Shown: piece after piece, positions 15,544-23,191 of the stretch
Numbering within the stretch: position 1 is the first letter of the stretch
How the letters are laid out: each line of letters starts with the position of its first letter
Source of the DNA: an uncultured bacterium
GTDB taxonomy: Bacteria; Actinomycetota; Coriobacteriia; Coriobacteriales; Eggerthellaceae
NCBI GenBank assembly: GCA_905214325.1
Contig: CAJMLT010000021.1
Coordinates: forward strand, 1 to 25,480
Length of the DNA: 25,480 nucleotides
Reading direction: 5' to 3'
Translations under genes and position numbers: made by a program
Notes under the pieces: generated by a model
Seen by the model: the letters and a program-made list of their open reading frames with translations, nothing else
Database searches by the model: none
Told to the model about the DNA's origin: nothing

Positions 15544-15588
15544 CATAGTCGAATACCACCACAAACGTAGTAAACGAAAGGGGATTCC

Positions 15589-17124
15589 ATGGTTGAAATC
15601 ATCGTCACCGGTATAGTGGCAATCATCATCGGGCTTCTCATCGGCTACTTCTTGCTTCAGAAAATTCAAAAGGGACGTAATGAAGCTGCCGCACAGGAAG
15701 CTCGCAGCGTCCTTGAAGATGCACAGCGTAGGGCGGAAAGCCTCCGCCGGGAAGCGTTGGTAGAAGCAAAAGATGAAGCTCTCAAGATGAAGCAGGATGC
15801 AGAACAAGAAAGCAAGGAACGCATGAAGGAGGTGCGCTCGGCCGAGAGTCATCTCAATCAACGAGAACAGAATCTCGACAAACGCATCGAAACCCTTGAT
15901 CATCGTGAACATCAGATCGCTTCTCTGCAAGGTCAACTCGACCGTAAGGCCAAGGATCTTGCTGAAAATGAAAAGGAAATCACCACCCGCCTCGAGCATG
16001 TGGCCAGCCTTTCTTCAGATGAAGCGAAGGCCGAACTTCTCGATGGTCTGAAAGATGAAGTTATCCACGAATCGGCAGCCATCATCCGTGACTCGGAGAT
16101 GCGTACGCGCGCTGAATCCGATAAGAAAGCCCGAGAGATTCTCAGCCTTTCCATCCAGCGTCTCGCTGCGGACTATACGGCTCAGATCACCGTGTCCACC
16201 ATTCATATCCCTTCGGATGACCTCAAAGGACGTATCATCGGTCGAGAGGGACGCAACATTCGTTCTTTCGAGCAGATTACCGGAACCAATCTCATCATTG
16301 ATGATACGCCTGAATGCGTGACGGTTTCCTCCCATGATCCCGTGCGCCGCGAAATCGCAAGCGTCACCATGGAAAACCTCATCGCCGATGGCCGCATTCA
16401 TCCCGCACGTATCGAAGAGATGTTCAATAAAGCTCAGAAATACGTCAATCAGCAGATCAAGGAAGCCGCCGCACAGGCGACTTTCGATACCGGTATTCAC
16501 GATCTTCATCCCGAACTGGAAAAGACTCTCGGACGTCTGCGTTATCGTACCTCCTATGGTCAAAACGTCTTGAATCATTCACTTGAAGTTGCCTATCTGT
16601 GTGGCATCATGGCGTCTGAGTTGGGTCTCGACCCCATTCCCGTGAAGCGTGCAGGTCTCCTTCACGATCTCGGCAAGGCCATCGATCATGAAGTCGAAGG
16701 CTCGCATGCCGTCATCGGTGCGGATCTCGCCCGTCGCTACGGGGAAGACCCGGCTATCGTGCATGCCATCGAGGCGCATCACAACGATATCGAACCGAAC
16801 AGCGTGATGGACGTGCTGGTCCAAGCAGCCGACGCTGTATCGGCAGCTCGTCCTGGCGCTCGTAAGGAAAATCTCGAATCCTACATCAAACGACTTGAGA
16901 AACTTGAGGAAATCGCCAACTCCTATAAGGGTGTTGAACGCACCCATGCCATCCAGGCGGGACGTGAAGTACGCGTTATCGTCACGCCCGAGGAAATCGA
17001 CGAGTCCCGTGCAACCGTACTGGCGCATGATATCGCCCACCAGATCCAAAGTGAGACGAAGTATCCCGGTCAGGTCAAGGTCGTCGTCATCCGCGAAACC
17101 CGTGCGGTGGATTACGCGAAATAA
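15589..17124 (+). CDS. rny: Ribonuclease Y
   Basis: A membrane-anchored endoribonuclease that starts decay of many mRNAs in Gram-positive bacteria. It has 511 residues, close to B. subtilis RNase Y (520). The order is: N-terminal membrane helix (about 3-23), a long charged coiled coil (about 28-190), a KH domain with GRIIGREGRNIR at 214-225, then an HD domain with the metal pair H359/D360 in LLHDLGKAID and further histidines in EAHHNDIEP. The C-terminal Rny domain ends in VKVVVIRETRA. GAAAGGGG at 15577-15584 precedes the ATG. It lies downstream of recA as in B. subtilis. The next gene begins after only 3 bases, so the two are expected to share a transcript. Confidence 0.97.
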   Translation: MVEIIVTGIVAIIIGLLIGYFLLQKIQKGRNEAAAQEARSVLEDAQRRAESLRREALVEAKDEALKMKQDAEQESKERMKEVRSAESHLNQREQNLDKRIETLDHREHQIASLQGQLDRKAKDLAENEKEITTRLEHVASLSSDEAKAELLDGLKDEVIHESAAIIRDSEMRTRAESDKKAREILSLSIQRLAADYTAQITVSTIHIPSDDLKGRIIGREGRNIRSFEQITGTNLIIDDTPECVTVSSHDPVRREIASVTMENLIADGRIHPARIEEMFNKAQKYVNQQIKEAAAQATFDTGIHDLHPELEKTLGRLRYRTSYGQNVLNHSLEVAYLCGIMASELGLDPIPVKRAGLLHDLGKAIDHEVEGSHAVIGADLARRYGEDPAIVHAIEAHHNDIEPNSVMDVLVQAADAVSAARPGARKENLESYIKRLEKLEEIANSYKGVERTHAIQAGREVRVIVTPEEIDESRATVLAHDIAHQIQSETKYPGQVKVVVIRETRAVDYAK

Positions 17125-17127
17125 CAT

Positions 17128-18225
17128 ATGCTCGACGAGTCTCTGAAAGACTTCATCGTAGAAACCACAGGCGAAAGCCATCTCCGTGTCCAAGATGATC
17201 TCGGGGATGGCTTCGTTCGTCTTCGCGCGGCTGAAGCTCAACGCCGTCAGGCAAAACAGGATATTCGCTCATTCGAAGATGTGGTCATCGAAATGTTGCG
17301 CAATGCCCGCGATGCCGGTGCAACCATGATCTTCGTGGCGACGTGGCGTGATAAACACCATCGTTTCATGACTATGATCGACAACGGATCGGGTATTCCG
17401 GAGCCCCTTCACGCAACGGTGTTCGAACCGTTCGTCACGTCGAAACTAGACAGTTTTCATGCCGATCGATGGGGTGTGCATGGGCGCGGTATGGCTCTTT
17501 ATTCCATCAAGCAGAATACAAACGATGCCCGTATCATCGCTTCCGCCCCCGGACGTGGATCGGTGTTTTTCATCGAGGGCTCTCCGTCTGATCTTCCGGA
17601 AAAAGCCGATCAGTCCACACTTCCCCGTATTGTGGAATCGGAGGAGGGTGCCCCTTTGTTACGCGGTCCCCACAATATCCCGAGGACGGTTATGGAGTTC
17701 GCCATTGACGAACGAAAGCATATCGTCGTCTATATGGGAACCCCTACGGAAATAGCGGCAACACTCTATCATCTTTCCGATCATGCTTCAGATGGGCTTT
17801 CTGGTCTCCTCGTCGATGAGGAAACTCTTCCTTATCTGCAAACCTTCAATTTCGTTCATGATCCCGAAGACTTCAGTCAACGGGCAAACGAATTCGGCCT
17901 CCCTTTATCAGGCCGCAGCGCACGTCGCATCATGAATTCCGAAATAGCACCGCTTCGCCCTCATCTGGAATCTCTGGTGGAGCGTGAAGTTGCATCCGCC
18001 ACGAAGACGAACGGAAGTCACGATTCCGAGAAGACGCTCGAGCGTATTTCGAAAGATGCACGGGGTCTCAAGATCGCCGACGATGATCTCGAACGGTTCA
18101 AACGGCAGCTTATGGCGGCGTATGACGAATTGGCGCAAAGCTATTACCTGGAAACGCGGGAGCCTCGGATCAGGGTGGAGAAAGGGAGTATACGCGTGGT
18201 GTTCCCCGTCGAAAAACTCCGCTAG
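17128..18225 (+). CDS. Uncharacterised GHKL (HATPase_c) ATP-binding protein
   Basis: A 365-residue cytosolic protein whose first 150 residues form a GHKL ATPase domain. The N box is EDVVIEMLRNARDAGA (E55, N59, D62), the G1 box DNGSGI (D85, G87, G89), then FEPFVTSK (99-106), and the G2 box GVHGRGMALYSI (G116, G119, G121). The FxPFVTSK/GxHGRG arrangement resembles stand-alone GHKL ATPases (MutL, topoisomerase VI, MORC types). No histidine-phosphorylation, receiver or membrane segment is seen, so a sensor kinase is unlikely. Residues 150-365 match nothing I recognise; they include a charged helical part (about 280-340) and a short strand-rich end. Start ATG is 3 bases after the rny stop without a visible SD, implying translational coupling to RNase Y. 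The function is unknown. Confidence 0.85.
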   Translation: MLDESLKDFIVETTGESHLRVQDDLGDGFVRLRAAEAQRRQAKQDIRSFEDVVIEMLRNARDAGATMIFVATWRDKHHRFMTMIDNGSGIPEPLHATVFEPFVTSKLDSFHADRWGVHGRGMALYSIKQNTNDARIIASAPGRGSVFFIEGSPSDLPEKADQSTLPRIVESEEGAPLLRGPHNIPRTVMEFAIDERKHIVVYMGTPTEIAATLYHLSDHASDGLSGLLVDEETLPYLQTFNFVHDPEDFSQRANEFGLPLSGRSARRIMNSEIAPLRPHLESLVEREVASATKTNGSHDSEKTLERISKDARGLKIADDDLERFKRQLMAAYDELAQSYYLETREPRIRVEKGSIRVVFPVEKLR

Positions 18226-18267
18226 TTTGCGCATATGTGAACTAATCGATACAATGAACGCCCATAC

Positions 18268-18294
18268 TTGAATTGAATGTAGATGCACTATAAA
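18268..18294 (+). promoter_or_regulatory. Possible promoter for spoVS
   Basis: TTGAAT at 18268-18273 and TATAAA at 18289-18294 are separated by 15 bases, shorter than ideal. The nine bases CACTATAAA occur at 18286-18294 and again at 18309-18317, 23 bases further on. The 110-base gap holds no terminator for the upstream gene. Confidence 0.35.
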
Positions 18295-18335
18295 TGAAGC
18301 AGTTCTTCCACTATAAACTTTGAAAGAAACGAACC

Positions 18336-18698
18336 ATGAATGAGCATACTGAAAAAGGAATCCCCACTCATCAAGCTCCGACGGGATGCCTTAAGGTTTC
18401 CTCCAAATCCTCACCCGCTTCGGTGGCGGGAGCTATCGCGGGCATGATCAAGGATGGCGTTCCGGTCGAAATCCAATCGGTCGGCGCCGGTGCGGTCAAT
18501 CAGGCTGTGAAGGCCATCGCTATTTCACGTGGATTTCTTTCTCCCATAGGCATAGAGATAGTCTGCATCCCCTCCTTCGCCGACATCGTCATCGACGGGG
18601 AATACCGCACCGCCATCAGGTTCACGGTCGAGCCGCGTTCTCATCACGGACAGCACGAAGATCGAGACCCTTCGGTTATCGCATCCACTCCCCAGTGA
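18336..18698 (+). CDS. spoVS: SpoVS-family (Alba-like) protein
   Basis: A 120-residue protein whose residues 18-101 match Bacillus SpoVS closely: LKVSSKSSPASVAGAIAGM, VEIQSVGAGAVNQAVKAIAI, then IEIVCIPSFADIVIDGE and TAIRFTVEPR. B. subtilis SpoVS has 86 residues and an Alba-like nucleic-acid-binding fold and affects sporulation. Here an N-terminal extension of 17 residues and a polar C-terminal tail of about 19 are added. Close relatives also occur in bacteria that do not sporulate, so a general nucleic-acid role is more likely than sporulation. It sits downstream of rny, as in B. subtilis (rny-ymdB-spoVS). The ribosome binding site is weak (GAAAG near 18322-18326); the ATG is chosen because no better start brings in the conserved core. 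Confidence 0.92.
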   Translation: MNEHTEKGIPTHQAPTGCLKVSSKSSPASVAGAIAGMIKDGVPVEIQSVGAGAVNQAVKAIAISRGFLSPIGIEIVCIPSFADIVIDGEYRTAIRFTVEPRSHHGQHEDRDPSVIASTPQ

Positions 18699-18713
18699 GG
18701 TAATGATTCGACC

Positions 18714-20069
18714 ATGATCAATCCGATTTTTTCCGACAAGACGTTTTCCGTTATTACGTACGGCTGCCAGATGAATAAGCACGATTCCGAAAGGATCGTC
18801 GGCATGATGAAGTCACTCGGTGCTCATCAGGTACACACGATCGAGGATTCCGACATCATCATTTTCGTCACCTGCTGCGTTCGCGAGGCGGCCGATGTTC
18901 GCTTGATGGGGCAAGTTGCCTCCCTGAAAAACGTTACTCTGCGTGAGGGATCTCCCGTCGACAAGCGCATTGTTGCCATAGGTGGTTGCATTGGGCAGCG
19001 TGATGGGGCAAAACTTGTCGAAGCCTTGCCCCATGTGGATGTGGTCTTCGGAACATTCAATCTCGCGAGCCTTCCCCGTCTCATCGAGCAGGCTCTTGTT
19101 ACCGGTGACTCCTATACCGAGATTCTAGATGCCGCCGATTCCTTTCCCACCGATCTGCCGACACAGCGCGAGGTTCCCTGGTCGGCATGGCTTCCCATTT
19201 CCATCGGTTGCAATAATTTCTGCACATATTGCGTTGTTCCCTATGTGAGGGGAAGGGAAAAATCCCGCTCGATCGAAGAAGTAATCCATGATGCCGAAGT
19301 GCTCGTCGCTGATGGCGTCAAGGAGTTGACGCTTCTGGGCCAAAACGTCAATTCTTATGGCCGAGACCTCTATGGAAAGCCCCGTTTCGCCGAGCTTCTC
19401 CATCGTGTTTCGGCAACAGGAATCGAGCGTTTGCGATTCGCCACTTCGCACCCGAAGGATTTGAACGATGAGGTCATCGCCGCTTTCGGTTCTCTGGAGA
19501 ATCTGATGCCTTCCCTTCATCTACCGGTACAGTCGGGATCGAACGCCATCTTGAAATCCATGAACCGCCGTTATACCCGTGAACACTATCTTGAAATCGT
19601 CGGGAAACTGCGAGATGCACGTCCCGACATCGCCCTATCGACCGATGTCATCGTCGGTTTTCCCGGTGAAACGGAAAAAGACTTCCAAGATACCTACGAT
19701 CTTATCGACGACGTGGGATATCAGCAGGTATTCACCTTCCTCTATTCGAAGCGGGAAGGTACCCCTGCAGCGGAAATGCCCGACGATACACCGCGAGAAA
19801 TCATTCATGATCGCTTCGAGCGTTTGGTCGACTTGGTTCAGAAGCGTGCTTTCGAAGTGAATCAGGTCGATGCCGGCACTACGGTGGAGGTTCTCATCGA
19901 GGGATCCTCCAAGCGTGATGAACAGGTGCTGGTTGGGCGAAGCCCCAAGAACCAGACGGTTCATGCGCGTATCCCGCAAAACAGATCCCTCGATGAGCTT
20001 AAAGGCTCCTCGGTCTCCGTTGCCATCAAAGAGGCACGTACGTGGTACTTAAGCGGGGAAGTGCTCTAA
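18714..20069 (+). CDS. miaB: tRNA-2-methylthio-N6-dimethylallyladenosine synthase
   Basis: A radical-SAM methylthiotransferase that turns i6A37 into ms2i6A37 in tRNAs reading UNN codons, so it acts after MiaA. It has 451 residues. The N-terminal cluster ligands are C18 (TYGCQMNKHDSE), C54 (VTCCVREAAD) and C92 (IGGCIGQ). The radical-SAM ligands are C166, C170 and C173 (GCNNFCTYCVVPYVRGRE). A TRAM domain lies at about 385-451. The TYGCQMN signature marks it as MiaB and not RimO. GAGG at 18697-18700 lies 13 bases before the ATG, overlapping the spoVS stop. Its stop overlaps the miaA start (TAATG), so the two steps of the same tRNA modification are translationally coupled. Confidence 0.96.
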   Translation: MINPIFSDKTFSVITYGCQMNKHDSERIVGMMKSLGAHQVHTIEDSDIIIFVTCCVREAADVRLMGQVASLKNVTLREGSPVDKRIVAIGGCIGQRDGAKLVEALPHVDVVFGTFNLASLPRLIEQALVTGDSYTEILDAADSFPTDLPTQREVPWSAWLPISIGCNNFCTYCVVPYVRGREKSRSIEEVIHDAEVLVADGVKELTLLGQNVNSYGRDLYGKPRFAELLHRVSATGIERLRFATSHPKDLNDEVIAAFGSLENLMPSLHLPVQSGSNAILKSMNRRYTREHYLEIVGKLRDARPDIALSTDVIVGFPGETEKDFQDTYDLIDDVGYQQVFTFLYSKREGTPAAEMPDDTPREIIHDRFERLVDLVQKRAFEVNQVDAGTTVEVLIEGSSKRDEQVLVGRSPKNQTVHARIPQNRSLDELKGSSVSVAIKEARTWYLSGEVL

Positions 20070-21022
20070 TGTCGCAGGATCGGGGTTTTTCACCGATCAT
20101 CTGTATCGTCGGCCCCACTGCTTCGGGAAAAAGCAGTCTTGCCCAGAAGGTCGCTTTGAATCTCGGTGGGGAAGTGGTCTCGGCTGATTCGATGCAGATT
20201 TACCGCGGTATGGACATCGGCACGGCTAAGCTCACGGCGAAAGAAATGTATGTTCCCCATCATCTCATCGATATCGTCGATCCGGGAGAGCCTTTCTCCG
20301 CCCAGGTGTTTCAGGAGCGTGCCCGCACGGCTTTTCGCGATATTCAAGACCGGGAGCGTATTGCCTTACTGTGCGGAGGAACGGGCCTCTATGTCCAGGC
20401 GGCTTTGGAAGCCATGGAGTTTCCCGCCGGAGAGCAGCGAAGTAATCCGCTGAGAGAACATTATGAGGGCTTGGTGCGGGAAAGGGGCGCCCAATACCTT
20501 TGGGATCACCTCGCCGTCATCGATTCCGCTTCCGCCCGTCTCATTCATCCCAATAATACCCGTCGTGTGATCCGTGCGCTCGAAATGAACCATGAAGGTG
20601 TTTCTTATGCCCATCAAGTCCAAAATCTGAAATCACTCGACGAAGTGGTTCCTTCGTTGCGCTTCGGCCTTAAAGTAGACCCGGATGTTTTGAACCGACG
20701 AATAGAGCGGCGGGTCGACATGATGATGGAAAAGGGTCTCGTCGGGGAAGTTACGTCTTTGTTAAGACAGGGTTTCGAGGGGGCTCTCACGGCCCCACAG
20801 GCCATAGGATATAAGGAGATCGTTTCCGCTTTCAAAGATGGGACACCTATCGAAGAAGCATTCGATCGCATCAAAACGGCAACACGACGTTATGCCAAAC
20901 GCCAGCGCAGTTGGTTCAAACGCGATAATCGCATCGTGTGGCTCGATACTGATGAAAATACCGAAGATGAAATGTGCGAAAAGATAGAAGAAGCCTACCG
21001 CAGGTTTCTTCTACGGCGCTGA
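20069..21022 (+). CDS. miaA: tRNA dimethylallyltransferase
   Basis: Transfers the dimethylallyl group from dimethylallyl diphosphate to A37 of tRNAs, giving i6A37, the substrate of MiaB. It has 317 residues, the usual length. The P-loop is GPTASGKS at residues 15-22. SADSMQIYRGMDIGTAK follows (catalytic Asp and substrate-binding Gln), then PHHLID, GGTGLYVQA and the C-terminal RYAKRQRSWFKRD. The ATG at 20069 is preferred to an upstream in-frame GTG at 20042 because GGGGAAG at 20054-20060 lies 8 bases before it, it overlaps the miaB stop (TAATG), and the P-loop then falls at the normal distance from the start. Confidence 0.97.
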   Translation: MSQDRGFSPIICIVGPTASGKSSLAQKVALNLGGEVVSADSMQIYRGMDIGTAKLTAKEMYVPHHLIDIVDPGEPFSAQVFQERARTAFRDIQDRERIALLCGGTGLYVQAALEAMEFPAGEQRSNPLREHYEGLVRERGAQYLWDHLAVIDSASARLIHPNNTRRVIRALEMNHEGVSYAHQVQNLKSLDEVVPSLRFGLKVDPDVLNRRIERRVDMMMEKGLVGEVTSLLRQGFEGALTAPQAIGYKEIVSAFKDGTPIEEAFDRIKTATRRYAKRQRSWFKRDNRIVWLDTDENTEDEMCEKIEEAYRRFLLRR

Positions 21023-21049
21023 TGACGCCGACACGGAAAGGATGACGAT

Positions 21050-21970
21050 ATGAAAATCCGCTTCACCAAGCTTCACGGATTGGGTAATGATTTCGTCTTC
21101 ATCGATGACTTCGATTGTGTCATCGAGCTTTCCGCAGAGCAGGTTGCCCATATATGTGATCGCCATTTCGGCATCGGTGCTGATGGGGTCATTTTGGTGA
21201 GACCCTCTCAACGGGACTCCTGCGTAGCCTACATGCACTACATCAATTCAGATGGTACGCTTGCTGAAATGTGTGGTAACGGTATTCGCTGTTTCGCTAA
21301 ATTCCTCGTCGACAACGGCTACGTTGATCCTTCCGCCGGGTTCTGCACCGTCGACACCCTGAGGGGCCCGCTTTCTCTTTCTTTCGAAGTGGATGAGGAA
21401 AACCATCTTCGTATCGCTACGGTCGACATGGACAAGCCCATTTTGGATCCGAGTCTCATCCCGGTTACGTTGGAGGCGAATGCGGTTTCGGCCGAAGGTG
21501 CCCCTTTCGTCAGGGAAGCGCCCCTCCGCTCGCCTTGGGGAGTGTTCGAATTCACATGCGTCTCCATGGGAAATCCCCACGCGGTCTGCTTCTTGGATGA
21601 CATGACCGCACTTCCCGACGAGGTGTTCACTACCTCCGAGAAAAGTCTTGCGTCATTCGACCTGAACCGCATTGGCGCTTATTTCGAAGCACATGAGGTC
21701 TTTCCCGCGAAAAGCAACATAGAATTCGCCGCAGTCACCCCCGAAGGCCTGTCCATGAGGGTTTTCGAGCGGGGCTGTGCGGAGACGCTCGCTTGCGGAA
21801 CCGGAACCTGTGCCACACTCGTAGCGGCTGTTCTGACGCAGCGCTCACCGGCAGAGGCCGACGTTGAACTTCTCGGTGGCACACTCCACATATGCTGGAA
21901 CGATGATGGACATGTCATGATGACCGGGCCCGCCACCGAAAGCTTTTCCGGTGTTATTGAAATCAACTAG
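21050..21970 (+). CDS. dapF: Diaminopimelate epimerase
   Basis: Converts LL-DAP to meso-DAP for peptidoglycan and lysine, without cofactor, using two cysteines. Both are present: C75 in MCGNGIRC and C249 in the ERGCAETLACGTGTC stretch. The N-terminal half begins with FTKLHGLGNDFV; MGNPHAVCF is also typical. It has 306 residues, about 25-30 more than many homologues; the excess lies in the middle (about 110-165 and 185-215). GGAAAGGA near 21035-21042 supports the ATG. It is separated by only 54 bases from dapL, whose product is its substrate, and the two are probably co-transcribed. Confidence 0.96.
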   Translation: MKIRFTKLHGLGNDFVFIDDFDCVIELSAEQVAHICDRHFGIGADGVILVRPSQRDSCVAYMHYINSDGTLAEMCGNGIRCFAKFLVDNGYVDPSAGFCTVDTLRGPLSLSFEVDEENHLRIATVDMDKPILDPSLIPVTLEANAVSAEGAPFVREAPLRSPWGVFEFTCVSMGNPHAVCFLDDMTALPDEVFTTSEKSLASFDLNRIGAYFEAHEVFPAKSNIEFAAVTPEGLSMRVFERGCAETLACGTGTCATLVAAVLTQRSPAEADVELLGGTLHICWNDDGHVMMTGPATESFSGVIEIN

Positions 21971-22024
21971 AGCTCATTTGTTTGAAACGCTATCATAAAG
22001 ATCGATAGGGAAAGGATTTTTCCA

Positions 22025-23191
22025 ATGAAGACGGCTGAATGCCTCAATCACATGGCCCCTTATCTGTTTGCTCAGATAGATAAGAAACGCGACGCACTCG
22101 AAGCTAAAGGAGTGGATGTCATCTCTCTCGGTATCGGAGATCCCGATATGCCCACGCCTGACCATATCATCGACGCGATGATAGAAGCGGTGAAAAAGCC
22201 TGCTAACCATCGTTATCCCGATTATGCGGGCTCTCGTGAATATCGTGAGGCTTGTGCTTGCTGGATGAAGTCTCGCTTCGGGGTCGACGTCGATCCGGAT
22301 ACGGAAGTTCTCGCCCTTATCGGATCCAAAGAAGGTATCGCGCACCTACATACGGCTTTCGTCGATCCCGGTGACTATGTTCTTGCCCCCTCCATCGGCT
22401 ATCCGGTTTATTCAGGAGGTGCGACGCTACAAAGCGCGAACACCTATTTCATGCCCATGAAGGAGGAGCAAGGATTTCTCGCCGACTTCACCGCCGTTCC
22501 CGAAGACGTTCTCGCCAAAACGAAAATCATGTTCTTGGGCTACCCCAATAATCCCACCGGTGCCATTGCGACCGACGAGTATTTCGATGCCGCCATTGCC
22601 TTTTGCATCGAGCATGATATTCTCCTTTGTCACGACAACGCTTATTGCGAGATCGGGTTCGATGGCTATCGAGCACCTTCCATTCTCGAGCGTCCCCGCG
22701 CAAAGGAATGCTGTATCGAATTCTTCAGTCTTTCCAAGGCCTACAATATGACCGGATGGCGTATAGCGTTCGCCTGCGGCAACGAACAGGCCGTTCAAGC
22801 TTTGGGTACCATCAAGAATAATCTTGACTCAGGTCAATTCGGCGCAATCCAGGATGCCGCCATCGTGGCGCTCACCTCCTCCCAGAGCTGCATCGACGAC
22901 ATGTGTGCGCTCTACCAACGTCGACGCGATCTCGTGCTGGATGCTCTTCACGCCATAGGGGTGGAGTGCGCTTCTCCGAAAGCGACCATTTATGTGTGGG
23001 CAAAGGTTCCCGAAGGCTATACCTCAGCCGAATTCGCCGAGAAACTTCTCGAACAAGCTCATGTTATCGTCACGCCCGGCAGCGGTTACGGCCCCGATGG
23101 GGAAGGGTATATCCGCATCTCCCTGACCACTCCCGATGACCGTCTTCTCGAGGCGGTCGATCGTATGAAGAAAACCATGGTGAATGGCTAA
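22025..23191 (+). CDS. dapL: LL-diaminopimelate aminotransferase (class I/II PLP enzyme)
   Basis: A fold-type I PLP aminotransferase of 388 residues. LGIGDPDMPTP (35-45), RYPDYAGSREYREA, ALIGSKEGIAH (97-107), GYPNNPTGA (172-180) and FFSLSKAYNMTGWR with the PLP lysine K238 are those of the DapL subgroup, which makes LL-DAP from tetrahydrodipicolinate and glutamate in one step. D204 and Y207 (CHDNAY) fit the PLP ring and phosphate contacts. The adjacent dapF and the dapA/dapB genes in the same window support this over other aminotransferase activities; the family alone would allow a broader class I enzyme. AAAGGA at about 22010-22015 supports the ATG. The last 8 bases overlap hflX. Confidence 0.88.
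   Translation: MKTAECLNHMAPYLFAQIDKKRDALEAKGVDVISLGIGDPDMPTPDHIIDAMIEAVKKPANHRYPDYAGSREYREACACWMKSRFGVDVDPDTEVLALIGSKEGIAHLHTAFVDPGDYVLAPSIGYPVYSGGATLQSANTYFMPMKEEQGFLADFTAVPEDVLAKTKIMFLGYPNNPTGAIATDEYFDAAIAFCIEHDILLCHDNAYCEIGFDGYRAPSILERPRAKECCIEFFSLSKAYNMTGWRIAFACGNEQAVQALGTIKNNLDSGQFGAIQDAAIVALTSSQSCIDDMCALYQRRRDLVLDALHAIGVECASPKATIYVWAKVPEGYTSAEFAEKLLEQAHVIVTPGSGYGPDGEGYIRISLTTPDDRLLEAVDRMKKTMVNG

Noticed and set aside
15273..15548. A 91-codon frame overlapping recX and the gap before rny
   Set aside because: It starts inside recX in another frame, runs through the terminator-like hairpins, and its sequence has no domain-like pattern.
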